Notes: a model not told the origin generated them from the letters alone. Positions 20,531 to 35,500 are shown, counted from the stretch's first letter. The stretch is 64,000 nt of DNA from Heloderma charlesbogerti (GCA_026122225.1 JANEZZ010001873.1:682001-746000), one strand, 5' to 3'. Numbers and translations are program-made.

Positions 20531-23500
20531 GTAAGTTTAAATATTTGGTGAACTTCTCAAAAATAATTTTTCAGTCTTTGTTTCACATTTTAGAGCTATA
20601 CTTTTAAAGGTACTCCATTCTTTTCTTTGTAGTTAACCTAGTGTTCCTAGTATGACATCTAAGAGCACATCTGTATGGCAATGATTTCAGATGTTGGATG
20701 CACACATGCATCATTCATGGACATCTGCCAGTATTCATGCCCTTCCCCTTATGGGACAAGCACCGGCACCTTTGAACTATTAGCCTTTCTTTCATGCGCA
20801 TGGTTGCTGGATGCTGCCCTTATTTTGCATGGTGTGGCCAGCTTCCTAGTAAGGGAAGGTACTAGGGGCAGTATCCAGTAGTCTCGATGAGACTCCATTC
20901 TTTCCTTTGCACCCAAGGAACCCACTGTGACCACAACAGGAAGCCGGCGCTTTCCAAAGGTACCCTGGAAGTGAGCCAACATGTTTGTGTCTGAATCATG
21001 ACAGGTCAGCAGAGCTCCCTTCTGCGAGCTCCGCTGACCTGCCCCATACTGGAAATGAGTATTTCAGCTCATTTCCAATTATTTTCAGAACTGCTAGCTT
21101 CCTGTTGCACTAGTGGTCATTCCTGCTAGCATGCAGACAGCCGTGAATACTGGTCTTTGTAAGTATTACCAGTTCTTTCAAAAACCAGCTGATAGCTGTT
21201 GAAGGGAAATGGCCTTCTGTGGGCAGCAGCATAGGGTGGAATTTTATATTACAAATAGAATACAGAATTGCCAAGTTCATGCTTGCTTCATAATATTGGC
21301 GGGATTGGGGGGAGGTTAGGGGCATGTGTAGGTAAGTAGCAGAAGGTACATCTACGGATTCTCCACTACAAATCACCCTGCGAAGCTGTTTGCTTTGTTT
21401 GTTTGTTTTTACTGTTTTCCCCCTAACTAGGCTCTGAGAAGCACTGCTGTGAGGCCCCAAAGCCTGGTCGGGGCTTTGCGGGCAAGAGTAATCAAATGGA
21501 GAACCTTCTCTCTTGTTCAACAGTTCTCCACTGTAAATGCACCCCTACCACTGCATTCACATGAATTGGCAGACATGTATTTGGGGAAGACCTGCTTGCC
21601 AGTATAATCCATATTTCTGCCCTTACTGATTAAGGATTCAGCTAAGTATGTCCACAAGAACATCATTTTTATGAACGTTGTTACACTGGAGTACATCTAT
21701 GGTCCCAGCATTCTTTTTCTGGCACTAGTTGGTACTGGATATTTCATGGGAAGTGTAGAAAACTTAACCGGGAAGGATTTTGTTAATTGTTTCTGAACCT
21801 TAGCAGAGACAGAGTCCCCTGTGAGCTTCCTTTGATACTGCATTACATTCTGCTCCTGGTCAGGCCTTTCCTTTCACTCTTGTTCATTACCCTCAGCTCT
21901 TCCCACACTCCTAGCATTGTTCAGCTGGGACCTGTTGCTTAAAGGTCAGAAGCTAAGGAGTGCTGCCCTTCTCCTTACTTCCTAGTGGCTGTTTCCAGCT
22001 GGTACAGAATCTGGGGAAATAATAGCAAACACGTCCTCCATAGGTATGGTGAACGTTAAGGATAATGGATGCCAGCTTCCTATATACAAGTAGAAGAATG
22101 GAATCCCTTCCTCAGCTGAAGCCAGAGGAGACATCTTGATTTCCATGAAATCAGAATTTTATAGAGCTCTCAATCAAGGCTCAATAACATTTGTTTGTGA
22201 ACATGTGGCATGGGAACATGAGCAATAAATATCGCATAGACATTTCAACCCAAAGGAAATTCATCGTTGTGAATTAGAGGCCTCTGTAGGCTGTGGATTT
22301 GGCAGCACTGCCTAAGCCATCATTGTTCAAGTGAACATCTTCCAGTTGGATAGCTTTAAGGTGCTAGTTTGCCAACATATGGATTTAGCCATTCCAGAAC
22401 CTTTAAAAAAATCTAATCAAAATCTGTCCTGCCAAAGGTTTGTTTACTGCATACAGAAAACATTTTGAAATGGCAACCTGGCTACATAATAAACACCATT
22501 TCAGCACTCAGCATTAAGCATTGTGTATGTTAGGGGAATTGGAAGTAAAATGCATCAATTAGTGGGCTCTGGCAATCCGTGGTAAAATTCCTGTAGCGTC
22601 CAGCCCCCTTCCCCTCCGCAGAGATCTGTATAGCAGCTTGGCAAAGATGCAGGGACTTTTTTGGGCCCCATAGACTGTACATTGGTTGGGCCCTCCACCC
22701 CACCCATGATCTACCAGCAAAAACTGCTGCTTATGCATATATATTACATACATAGACTTGCAACCATGTATTCTACCTAATTATTTTCTAGCATCAATTC
22801 CTCTCTCTGGCTACTAGATAAAACAGTTGATTTGTTTATTTGTGCTACCCAGGGAGGCTGCAATTTCTCTGTCTCTGTGTGTGTATGTATATGTGTGTGT
22901 GTGTGTATATATATACACACACACACACGCTCAATCCTTTCCAAAACAAGGCACCAGCAGTGTCCAAGTTCAGTGGTGCGTACTCCCAGGTACGTAGGTA
23001 TAGGATTGCAGCCTAGATGGTTACAGGGGAGGTGAAAGGGAAAATCCCCATTCCTCTCTGTCTTTAATGAATCCCAATTAAAATATCCCCAAATACCAAT
23101 CTATAGTCAAACCATCTCTTCTCCTTTCTAGCTCCCTTCTTTAAAATGCTTAATTCCAGTCTGTTATGGTACTGGAAGGGGGGATGACTTTCCCTATGGA
23201 TGGATGGGATTCAGGAGGAAATCAGCAGTGAATAGGATATCTGCCTGCAGCCAAGTTTCCTCCACATCTATTTCATACATACAGGATATTGCATCACTAG
23301 TGCGGGATTGAGCTACCATTGTTTTGAGGCTTGGGGTAGAACTGTGTTTGTTAGTCACCTGGAATTCACCACAAGTGTTCCACAGGAAAAAGTGAGTGTA
23401 AAAAGCTATGACATCAAAGTGTTTCCCCACAGTTGCCTCTCAAATTAGAGCAGGGCTCATCTCTCTCTGGGACATGGAGCAACTCAGCCTATAGAACAGC

Positions 23501-26500
23501 CTTTCCCACCCTTGGGTCCCCAGATGATGCGGGTCTACAATTCCCATCACCCATGACATTGCCACAGTGGATGGGGATGATGGTAGTTGTAGTCCAATGG
23601 TATGGTAGAGAGAGGCTTCTTATAAGATGACAGCCAGATCAGTACAAAAGTAACGTTCAGCACAGTACATCCCACTGACAGCATTATCGATGTGGAAGTG
23701 TTTCAGCACTAACCCCCAGCCCCAATGTCCCCAGCCATCCCATATTGAGGCAAAAGATCTGAAGGTGGCTTCTATCCTCATTTGAATGCAAGTAGATACT
23801 TTTGTGTGTTCAGGAGCCCTGCTTTATTAAGGTTCTCAGTTGCTCGGAGGTTTCTATTCAAGTCCAAGCGAATGCGAGTAGAAACCCACCCACTCTTTCA
23901 GACTTTCCTGCTCAACACAGGAAGGTCAAGGACTGAGTGGATGGGATGTTGGGAGCAGGATTTGCATGCACACCCACATCCCCACCACCACTTCTAGCCC
24001 TCAAGTGAGCAGGCTGAATACCTGCATAAGGCTACTAACAAACAAAAGTACCGATCAAACCAAAAGCACACCTCACAAGCAAGCATTGGTATTATAGTAC
24101 ACTGTTCTTTCAGAACAAAAAGTGAAACATCCTGAATACACCCATGCCTTCCAAGGACTCCTTTGACGATATGGCCACCTTCTTTTATTTTGCTGCTCTC
24201 TGCATGTGCTGAGAGCGGCCCCCGCTTGTTTGGTCCTCTTTGCTATCCACTCCTGCTATCTTCTGTCCCCACTCTGCTGGTATCCAGCCACAGCTGCCAG
24301 CACTTCCAAAAGAAAGCCAGCCTCTGCACATCAGGTGCTCCACTCAAGTGGTTCCCCGCCAAAAACAACAGCGCATGCCCCTTTCACAGGATGCCCACGT
24401 CTCACTCTGAGTGGGGGGTGAGGTTCAAGAGGCTGACAGACTCCCCCCTCTTCGTCATCCTCCTCCTCCTCTGATGCAGCTGAGTGTCACAACATGGATG
24501 CCCAGCACACAACATGATCAGCATGCCCCAGGTCACAGCCAGGCTTTGTGGGAAGGGCCTGTACTGGCAGACAGTGGAAGATTTGCTGGGGGCCAGGCTG
24601 GTGGGCAGCAGCTCAGCAACTGATCCCCTACAGAGACCCAGGCCTGGGACACCCACCACATCCTCTTCTTGCATGAACCTTCTTAGCGGCCATGCAAACA
24701 TAGTTTGTCCTAAGGACACCTCTCCATTCCCCCTCTGAAGCTCCCTGAGAGGCCTAGGCAGAGTTTGGAGGCCAGCTGGTTTGTGGTATGTTGTTCCTTT
24801 TTTAGGAGGTAGGATTTGGATTGCCCCCTTCCTTTTCAGGCCTCCATGCTCCTTGCCCATAGCCAAGTTATCCTTAACTACTGCCATTCCTAATTTCTCC
24901 TTCTAGTTCTTATCCTATCCTGCATGCATCCCTGCTTCCTGTTCCTTCCAATTACCTTTGCTGTGGGTCTGAGTGCTTTGAATTAGAACAGGATTCCAGA
25001 TGTTTTGGACTTCCAGAAGCCCCTACCAGTGTGGCCAGTGGTCAGGAATCCTGGGGGTTGAAGTCCAAAACATCTGGAAATCTCCTTTCTGCCCACCTGA
25101 GAATTAGAAGATATTGAATGCTTTTTTAAGTTGCATCAAAGGGCAAAATGCAGGCTTTCATGAGTCATGACTAATTTTTCTCGCTTAAATTGACTGTATC
25201 CATTTCAGCCACCAGATGCATAGGTGGGTCTAGCCTCTAGATATCTTCAGATCATTAGAACCATGGAAAGAACCATGTAGCAGAAACCAAAACTGGCTCA
25301 GTTTTTTCCTTTCTGCTTGCAAAAGCCCAGCTTTTACTTGTCTCTAAAGGGAAACCTGAATTCTCCTTTTATTTACATTCATGGAATCCCATGGGTGCGC
25401 CTGAAAGCACAGCTGGCTCATAGGGAGGCACTGCAAATATACAGTACATAACCACTAGAAAGAGAGTGTAGAATTAGTCATCTGTCCATGGCCAGACTGG
25501 AATTCCTTTCAAAGTTGAGGGGGGGAAAAATGTATTTTCAGCATATGGGTATGTCAGCTTGAAAGAGGGAGACTTAAGCAGGGTTTACCCAGGGTTGATT
25601 GTGCTTGTTCTTTGGTACTGTTAATCTGGACGCTCACAGAGAATGCTGCTGTGTACAGAATTGCTAGCGGTAATGGCCTTGAATAGGCATAGCAGGCACC
25701 AAGTTTCATAAAGGCCTCTGAAACTTAAAAAGAAAACATGGCTTTTGAATTAACGTTGTTTACACGTTCCAAAATTACCATAAAATATTTTTTCTTCATT
25801 GCTGATGTTAAATTTAATTGCTGTTTCCATGTTCTTCAAAGTAGTGAATCAAACTGTAAAGATCTCTGGGAATTGAGAAGTTTAAGGATGTTACAGGGAA
25901 AACAGTGTCGCAGGGCTTTTTTGCTTTTACCTGAGTAGATGCAGCTGGTTGTCTCATCCAAATGGGCTTTTTTGAATTTGATTTTGCTTCAGTAACTACA
26001 GAGTCATCAACTATTCACTGCTTTTCTCATTTATTTTCATTGATCAAAGATGCTTATGAGAAATATCAAAGGAAGGCTATATATCTCTATCAGGGATAGA
26101 GGGCAACCTGGTGCCCTCTAGATGATTTAGACTACAACTCCTCCTATTCTTGGCAATTGGTGATGCTGGCTGGGGCTTATGGGGGTTGTAGTCCAACACA
26201 TTTGGAGAACACCAGGCTGCCCCCTACTCTATACTGTTGCTGCTGAGCTGTTCATTGTGAAGGGTATCTCACATTTAAGTGAAAAGGGCTTGTTTGCAAT
26301 AGGAAAGACATTTGTCATAAATGTGGGCACTTACATGAAATTACAAATAATGATTTCAGTCCAGTAATGCAGCCTATTGTGCCCAAATCCTTTTTTAGCT
26401 ATGGTAGGATCTCCAAGCTTCAATAATCCCCAACCACCACCACCTCTGTGTATATTGGATTGCAGCTAACGTGAACATTGCAAGAGGACATGTGAGCTCT

Positions 26501-29500
26501 TGATCTCTTCCTAGTCTATATTTTGTGAGCCATGACTGGTACAGAACATTCTGCCTCCAGTGACTGCAATTTGGGTGGCGGTGGACCTAACATCCTTCTC
26601 ATGCTCCTGATGTGTCGGGGGGGGGGCTGTTGTTACTTTTTCTAGTTCTTTGTTTCTGTGGTGCTCATCCCTCAGTAGGTGTCCTCATCCCTCATAAATG
26701 TTTCTGGATGCATTTCCGGAGCATCAAGAGCTTGCTATGTAGAAGAAGCCCATAGGCATTTGAAGGAAGCAAGGCATAAAGAACTTTTGTGTCTTCGGTC
26801 CCAGTTACTCCTATTAAGTCCAATTCTGGAAGGGAATCCTAAGGGTAGGTCAAAATCTTGGCTGAGCAAAGGCTTTATTTAGGGTGCTCTGAAATCACTG
26901 CTTCTCAGTAAACTCAGGAAATGTGATTGGTATAGGCCAGCCTGGTGGCTTCCAGATGTGCTGGACTAGAGATCCCATAATCTCCAGCCACCAAGGCAAT
27001 CGACCATGCTGGCTAGAGATAATGAGAGTTGTAGTCCAACACATCTGGAAGGCGCCGGGTTGGGGAAGGCTGTCATAGACATATGCTGTGCAGATCAATA
27101 CTAGAGTTATCCAAGGTTAGTACAATAACATGTATGCATAACATCACTTCACTTTCTGTTCATGGAATCTTCTTTATGATCTTCCGAAATTTAGTTCTTC
27201 ATTTTCTGACACTAGGGCCTGTGTTTAATTAAAGACTCCCCAAATTTTGAAGGACAGAAGCAGATCTTTGTTCAGATGCCCCATGCCCCATTTCTAATCC
27301 ACATGTGCTGTAGACTACTCCTGAATAAGCATTGACCAGAAATTTGACTTCAGGGGAGGTTTGGAGGCGCTCTGAAGGCTGTGCAGTAGCCAGAAGGACT
27401 GACCTGTTCTATCTTGATAAGTGGTTGTATCTGGAAAGGTTTATTTTCCATATGCTTTTTATCTGCTTCTATTTCCCAGTGATTGCTACAGCTGCATGAA
27501 AAAGGGTGTGTGTGTTTTTTAATAACAAGTGACTTACTGTCCATCTCAGCGAAATAATGCCATGATGTGTATGTTGTAGTGTGTTGGAGAGAGGGAAGAG
27601 CATTCCAGCTTCTTTACTTAGGGTCCCTCAGTAGGGCACCAGCCAATGTTTTGCTGTTTTTGGCTTACCAACCTGGCTAGAGGCCTATGCACATAGTCTC
27701 TGCAGACTCTGCAGAATCTTCTTGTGCTGTGTTTTAAAGGAGCCTCATGCTCGATGGAAATTAATATGAGTTTGCTTTTTTAATGGGCTTATTTATTATT
27801 TTTGATATGTTTTGAATTATATCCAGCAGGCACAATCCATGAAGCTCTGCTGCTCCATAACCCCTAGCCCCTGTATGATTCCTATCGCAATAATTAATTA
27901 ATTACAGCAATGCTTGGTGGATTGCACCAATGGCTGAAAACCTGGTTTTCTTATTTTCCCCGTGAATTTTTAAAAATGTTTTTGCCTTTTGGGTTGGTAA
28001 AAAAAAAGGCTTGGGAAGCATTTTTGGAGTCCATGTTAGATACGAAGAACATTAGAAAGAACTGTGCTGTACCATGAGGATCTGTCTAGATCAGGAGTCT
28101 CCAGCGCAGCTCCCGCAGGTGCCACTCCACCCGTGAGCCAGGCTGAGGTGCCTGCCAAGCTGTTTCCCCCCTCTGCAAGTGAATGGAGCAACTCTTCCAT
28201 TTACTTGTATAGGGGATGGAAAGTCCTCCCTGCCAAAAAAAACAGCTGGAGGGGGGGTGAAGTCCACCACCCCCATCAAGGACCCTTATGGCAACAGCAT
28301 TACCTTGCCCCACCCTCCAGCCAATTTATGGCTGGGGAGGGGATTTTCCTATTCAAGCCAGTGGATCCTATTCAAGCCAATGGACTCTGCACTCCCTCCA
28401 GCCATTTTTCGGCAGGGACCACTTTTTCCCCTCCCTATGTAAGCTAATGGAAGGAAGGAAAGAGGAGACAGAGAGAGACAGAAACAGAGAGTGACAGAGA
28501 GAAATATGAAGAAAGAGAGAGAGAGAAGCCAGAGTGAGTAGCACACGCACAGGGTTGCACAATCATGCGCACGCACACACAAACGGGGGGGGCGCTCCCG
28601 TCACTTTTGTGATTGCTTCCCCCACCCCCCTACAGCCAATTTGTGGTGTTGCCTAGGTCACTTTTTATCAAAATGCCAAATGTGCCCACAGGCCTAAAAG
28701 GGTTGGAGACCCCTGATCTAGATCAGCAACGTGTTTCCCACTGTGGGAAAACATATACCCTTAGAAAGCCCACAAGCTTTCATGATAGCAATAGCTTTCC
28801 CTGCTGTTTTCTTCCTCCCAGCAATGGTATTCAGAGGTATACTATCTGTGAACATGGAGGTTTCATTTAGCTATCAAGGGTAGTAGCCTTTGATAGATGT
28901 ATTCTCCACAAAGATTGTAATCCACTGTTTTAATAATGTTTTTGTTGAAAATGTATGTATATGAATTACAGGAAAAGGCTTGCATCTTCAACAAAGAATA
29001 AATTGCAATATATTATGAATAATAATTAGAAATACAAAGCATAAAATTGTAAACGTAATTGTATAAATTATAAACATTAATATCAATGCCATACACTTTT
29101 GGGAACCCCCCAAAAAATGGGGGCAGGGGGAATGGACTGTTTCAAACCCAGAACAGCAGCACCCCCACAGTGCAATATTTTGTTACAGGTTCCAACTTGT
29201 TATCTAGTTGTCCTCTTAAGATGAAACCTGTTTGATGATGGAGTATATGGTTTCTTAGGCGCCATCATTGTTACTTGCCATCATTGTGTTATGTGGTAAT
29301 AAATTCCATAAGTTAGTTATGCATTGTATTATACCATTTTATAATTATGAGTAATACTGTGTTGATAATAAATGTTAACACTCCCATTCAGATGATGATT
29401 TCTGCAACTACTGTCTCTATATATAGCATCCATACTGTCTGTAAATGATCTGTATTTTCTTTGCAGGGGGTTTCCAAAGAAAACAGGTAGAACTGCCAGG

Positions 29501-32500
29501 ATTGCATCTGACGAAGAAATTCAGGGCACAAAAGATGCTGTTATCCAGGACCTGGAAAGAAAGCTTCGTTTCAAGGAAGATCTGTTGAACAATGGCCAAC
29601 CAGTACGTAACTGCAAAATCCAAGGAGTGCATTAGGCATAGCACTTGGAGCAGTATTCTGAACTATTTTCTTAAATCTGTCTAAGTTTGGAAAGAATCCA
29701 AAGTTCTGGAATTCACATGGACTTCAATTTTATATTACATTGTATTCTGTCTTATTCAATATGAAATAAGAATGGGGGAAATAACTTCAAAATACAGACC
29801 TGGGTCCAAAGATCCTTCTGCACAAGCCAGTTTCCACACACGCCCATGTCTACAAACCTCTACTACTTCCTGAACATTCATTCCAGATTGAGGAACCTTC
29901 TAGAGTGGCTTTTGACAGGGTGCAGAGGGCTGGGGAGAGATTGGCAACATTCCTCTATGCAAGCGGCGCTGCCTTGCATTTCCTTTCCTTCACATGTGCA
30001 GCAGGATCTTTGCATCCAAGCCACAATTCTTAGATCACACAAATGATACATCTGTCCCTTTATCTTGTCTCTGAGCACGGCCATATCAAGTGTTCAGGAA
30101 GACTTGCTTCCTGTTTTTAATTCTCAGATTTAAGTCTGGGAGAGACTTACGCTTGAATATGCATTGCCATCTTCCATTCGTTTTTAATGGTTCTTGCATT
30201 CCTCAGTCACTTTGCTATCACTAGGGATGTATAAGAACTTCAAGTCAGTTCGCAAATCATCAGAATTTGCCTCATGTGCTGCTGCGAAAGTGAATGCAAA
30301 TGAGACAGCATTTTTCAGAAAAGGTTCACACGTTCCCAGACTTGTGAACATGTTTGAAAAATACACTTTTAAAAAAAAATGTGCACTGTAAAATGTGGAT
30401 TTTAAAAAAATACACATTTTCACACTCTTGTCAATGGAGGGGAAGTGTGCAGTTTTGGAAAACATGGACAGAAATTGCGCACTTTTCCCATTTTAAGTGT
30501 GCACTTTTCCCATTTGAATGAAAAGAAAAACAGGTTGCAAACAAAACCTGGAGGCAGGCAAATTGGAGTTCAGAGAATTTCAGTGAGCTTGAGTATCCTT
30601 GATCCTCCTATCCCTAGCTATCTCCTATCCTTTTAACTCTGGCGCTGAAAACTATTAAGGGACTATTAAACTGCAGGCTATTAAGGGAATTCACCTAATG
30701 CTGCCAGCAGGGCTAGAAAATGAAGATGAATAGGTGCTAAGAAACACTTTCTTCTTAACTTATATATCCATTCCTGATTACCTTTATTTGAACCTGCGGG
30801 GAATTAAAGATTACTTCTTGTGCTTTTAACAAAAAGGTTTACATTACAATAAATATGCATATTTTCCATCTGTTCAATACCATTAATATGGAGGTTGCAG
30901 TGAGGAGGCATGTCTGTTGTGAGTGATACAAACTAAATAAGTTATATAGCTAAGATACGGCTGCAGTCTAGTATCTGCATATAAGAACTATTGAGTGTGT
31001 TTCTAGGATGCTTGCCAGGAATGAAAATTCCATATATTCAGCAACTTATAAACTATAGCCATACATTTTCAACTGTAGTTTGTAGTTCACCTGAATTATT
31101 CATCTGAAATTTTCACATGGCTTATAGTTCGTACCTTTTATATTTTTGATGGATAATTTTATAACAGGAAAGAAAATTAGTATTACATGGACTACTTAGA
31201 ACCATTTTTTTTTTTCGTATTAGCTACTTAAATCCATTTTTTCTTATGTCTCCTTTGGAGTCCTCACTCTGGTAGTGCATATGTTAACTATTTAAAAATA
31301 AAAATAACTCAAGTAAGTTTGTTTTTGGTTTGGTGGAATACATTTTTTAAAAAAATGAAGTATAGAGTAAAGCTCATCATAGAGCGAAAAGTGGAAATAA
31401 ACAAAATGAACTTTACTTATAGTGGGCTAGGTCCAGAGATTTCCTTCCTGTGCCAGAAGAAGTCTTCCTCCAACAGAAGGAACCTTTGGATACAATCCAT
31501 TGTAAAGATTTGTTGATGGTGGTCATGATGGCTTTGTAGTGTTGGGGTGTGCACAGGTATGTGTCTCATGCAAAAAACTTAGGGAGTGGCCTTCCCGTAC
31601 ACACCCTAAAGCAGCTTTCTTCAACCTGGTTCTCTCCAGACATTTTGGATGACAACTCCCAGTATTCCTGACCATTAGCCATTATTGCTTGGGCTGATGG
31701 ACAGTGAAGTCCAAAACATTTGGGGAGCACTAAGATGGGGAAGACTGCTCTAAAAGGACATTTGCTTTGGGGTTCTAAGGATGAAGTGTGCCTCCAGTTT
31801 TGTTCAGGGGAAAAAGGTGCTTCATCTAGCAGAAGTTTGGAAAATACCGTCCAAGAAGCTAATTTGTTACATGGGGTGGGGGGTATCGTCAAAATTTGTT
31901 ATTGAAACCACATCATTGTTTTGTGTATAGTGTGTAGTCTATCTGCTCATCAGGAAGCGATGCAAACATCTCTTTATCTTTTTATGGTTTAGAAGTTAAC
32001 GTATGAGGAGAAGATGGCTCGCCGACTCCTAGGTGCCGACAGCGCTGCAACAGTCTTTAATGTTCAAGAGTCAGAAGAAGAACTGGCAGGACAGGTGCTG
32101 CTCTGTAGCTTTCTGTTCGCATAATAAAACATCCATTTTCTTTCACTTGGTTCTCTCTGCACCTGTTTTTATTTTGTTTCTGAGGCCTGGTGAAGACAAC
32201 GCCTTTTTGCAGAAAATGGAGTCATGCCTGAATGGATGGTTGGCTTGTAGGGTGGGCTGCTGTGGAAAGAGGGGTGCTTCATGCTTCCCTCCTCATGTCC
32301 TCCCTGCCCAAGTAGAGTTCGGTATGCAAGCCTGTGGACTGAAGGAAAAATAGGTAGGCCTGAGGGTTTAGTCAAGGGGTGCAGAACCTCAGGTCTGGCA
32401 TCTAAATCCAGTGCTCCTGGGGTCTCCAGATGGTGACAGCCCTTTTCCCCATGACCACTGATCATTTGGTAGTTTCCCAGCTTTTTGCAATTTTATCCCT

Positions 32501-35500
32501 CATTCTCAGAGGTTGAAATGCCTCTCCTAAAGCTTTGTTACTGGCAGCAATGTGCTGGGGGTGGGTGTATTCTGGCCCCACCCACCACTGGAATGCTGCT
32601 TCGGATTGCTTCTCAAAAATGGAATTTGGTTCAGCTGAAGGAGGTTTAACACCCCTGGTTTGACTAGACAATCAAAGTTGATATGTACCTCAGTTTTCTG
32701 TAGATTTCATAATGGCATGATATCAAGTCCACACATAATTGATTGGGTGTGGATAGTCTTTGTTGCAGTGGGACACCCATACTGTTGTTTGCCCTGTTTA
32801 AAAAAACACACACTCCAGCACTGGAAAGGGAGAGTAGATAATCATCAAAGAACTAAATTGAGTTTGTTTATTTGTTTTATGCAAAAGTCTCAACAGCAGG
32901 GCACTGCTGAAGTGGGGGAGCAGATAGCAATGCTGGTGTTGGCCACTCTTTGGCCATGATGCGCTTCTCCTGCACATATAGTCCTGTGAGCTGCTCAGCA
33001 TTACTTGGAACATGAGTAGCCTTTATGTCAGGGGCCGCTGGAATGGGAGTTGCAGATGGCCATTCCATGGAAGGCAATGGCCAGGGGCAAGGTGGTGTGC
33101 TCAGTGTTATTTCTCCTGGGTTGAGGTCTGAGAATGTGAGGAAAGGGCTCCATGATTCCCTCTGGGCTTCCCTCCCGTGACTTGTATGCACAGGAAGGAA
33201 TTCATTGTGCCATTCCATGTTAAACAGCTATAAAAGCACTCTTGTGCTTCAGGAGCACAATAGGCTGGGGAGGCAGTCAGCCTTTAAAACATAAAATAAT
33301 AATAAACCGATGGAAGTCCCAAGCCTTGAATAGGAAATATGCTGAAAGCCTTAACAGAGGAAACAAGGATGTAGGCTCATCAGTTAAATCAACTGAATTG
33401 GTCAACTTAAAGTAGAAATGGAAGGTTTTATGGGGTGCCCAGATTCTTTCTGCTGGCGGAGAGTTATTTGGGTCAGGACAATTATGTTTAATCATATAGA
33501 CAGATGCATGATTACTTTTATGTCTGCAAAAATGTGCTGTTGGAATTTGGCCTTACAAGAGAATAGAGTCATATAAACTAAGGGTGATTTAGCCAAAGAC
33601 ATGTGTAATATTTTAGAAGCAATTGTAGTGCAGAATTGCAGTGTTTCCTTGCCCACAGGATGAGGTGGAAGGGCACTTTTAACATCTGTTCCCATTCTAG
33701 CTCATTCTATTGCTCTGATCCTTCACTGTCTGAAAATAAAATGCAGCTGCTGTATCCTGAGATGCTTTTTTGTTTTTTCTGTAAGCAATCTGCAGAAGTT
33801 CAGAAGTGAAACAAAAAGTAGATTTTTAAAACCTAACAAAACCATTTCTAAGTTTTGTTGAAATGGGTATTCTGACCAGTCATCTACCGATTGATTGATT
33901 GATTGATTGATTAACTGATTCCACTTTTACACTGCCCAATAACCCAAGTTCTCTGGGTAGTGTACAATAAATACATTAAGAATATAAATACAAACAATAA
34001 ACAATGAATTAAAAACAGCACATAATAAAAACAAGATAAAGCCAGCAACAAAGAGTAAAAACCCTACAGCACATAACCAAAGTAAAACCAGCAGCAAAAT
34101 AAAGTGCAGCCCCTGTCATGACCCATAACAAGTGGTGTCCAGATCTAATAAGAAGGGCCAAAGTGGGGGGGATGCTTGTTTGTAGCCACAGATGCCATTT
34201 TGTTTTCATTTTTTTATTTTTTCCCATTTTTGGCACTCACTGGGGGAAGGGTACAGCTCCCACTAGGGTTTAGGGGTGAAAATGGCCCCTGGACCTCCCA
34301 TAGTTGTCCACCCCCAATCTAAAAGCACTAAAAACTGTTTTTAAAATGCCTGGGAGAATAAAAAGTTCTTCAACTGGTGCCAGAAAGACCATAATATAGG
34401 TGCCAGGCAAGTCTCTCTGGGGAGGGCATTCCACAGATGGGGTGGCAGCACTGGAAAGGTCCTTTTACCTATGTAGTAAATTCTGAGACAAGAGTTCTCT
34501 GAGACAGTCTTTTTACGCCTCTTACTTCCAGTGTCCATCTTCTTTTGTTCCTTTACAGGGAACTGGCTCTGATGCTTCTGTAGCGACTCCAGAGGATGTT
34601 CAAAAGGTTTCACTTTCTTCTTCTTTCTTGGTTTGCTGTCCTCTGACCTCTTGTTGTCTTTTCCTTCTCTGGCTTTACAAAGCTGTTTCCAGAAATTAAC
34701 AATTGATCTCTTTCTTTGTTGTGCATAATTCTTTAACATTCACAATATTTTAAAGCTTTGCTGTGATATACAGTAAGTTCCCTGTGGCTACAGCAGTTCT
34801 TGCAGAAGAGACTTATTTGTTGTGTGAAAACCATGATGTCTAGCAAAGTTCTTTGTTAATTCCATCTCTAACTCATATTGGATGGAAGCCACCAATTGCA
34901 GTTTAAAAGTTAACTATGTATTAACTCTATGAATCTGAAGAGATGGTTGTCTTCAGCTCCAGCAATATGGTAAGTCCAGTTACCATATACTGTGCCTTCC
35001 CACTGCTGGACAACACTAACACTGAAGTTATGGTATGGGGCTCAAGTCTCCAGATGACCCTCTCTCCACACAGTAGAAAATGCAATACATTTTCAAGTAT
35101 CTTACACAGGGATGGTGAACATGGGCCCTCCAGATGTTGTTGGACTGCAACTTCCATCACAGCATACCCAGTAGTGAGGCATGATGGGAACTGCAGTCCA
35201 GTAATATCTGGAAGGCCACATGTTTTTCACCCCTGGTCTACCACATGGTTACTGTCTGTTTTTACCCATTGTTTACCGCTGTTTTCAAAGGGAAAAAAAC
35301 TAATTCAACTGTAGAATTTGGGAAATGAGGGAATTGGCAGTCTGGGGGAGAAATTTTACAATACTTGAAATCCAACCCTTATTGTGTGTGTCCACATTTT
35401 ATTGTGTGTGATCATAGTTTCATAAGAAACTCATTTGGAACAGAAATTTTAATGTTTTGTTTTATATAATGCAATTTCCTTCTTTGTATGCAATTACAAT

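Larger units (their letters stand above)
20531..29466 (+). other. PALLD: PALLD intron between PP2 exon and linker exon
   Basis: An 8936-bp intron from gtaagt to ctttgcag. It carries five palindromic MITE copies or fragments, a 624-bp hAT-like element and a palindromic microsatellite. The GC-rich stretch 24200-24900 contains chance open frames without recognised homology. 21540-22790 and 25090-26090 show nothing assignable. Confidence 0.85.

Noticed and set aside
33889..33915. CRISPR-like spacing in tandem repeats
   Set aside because: The (ttga)n and other tandem tracts are simple repeats in a vertebrate intron with no spacers.
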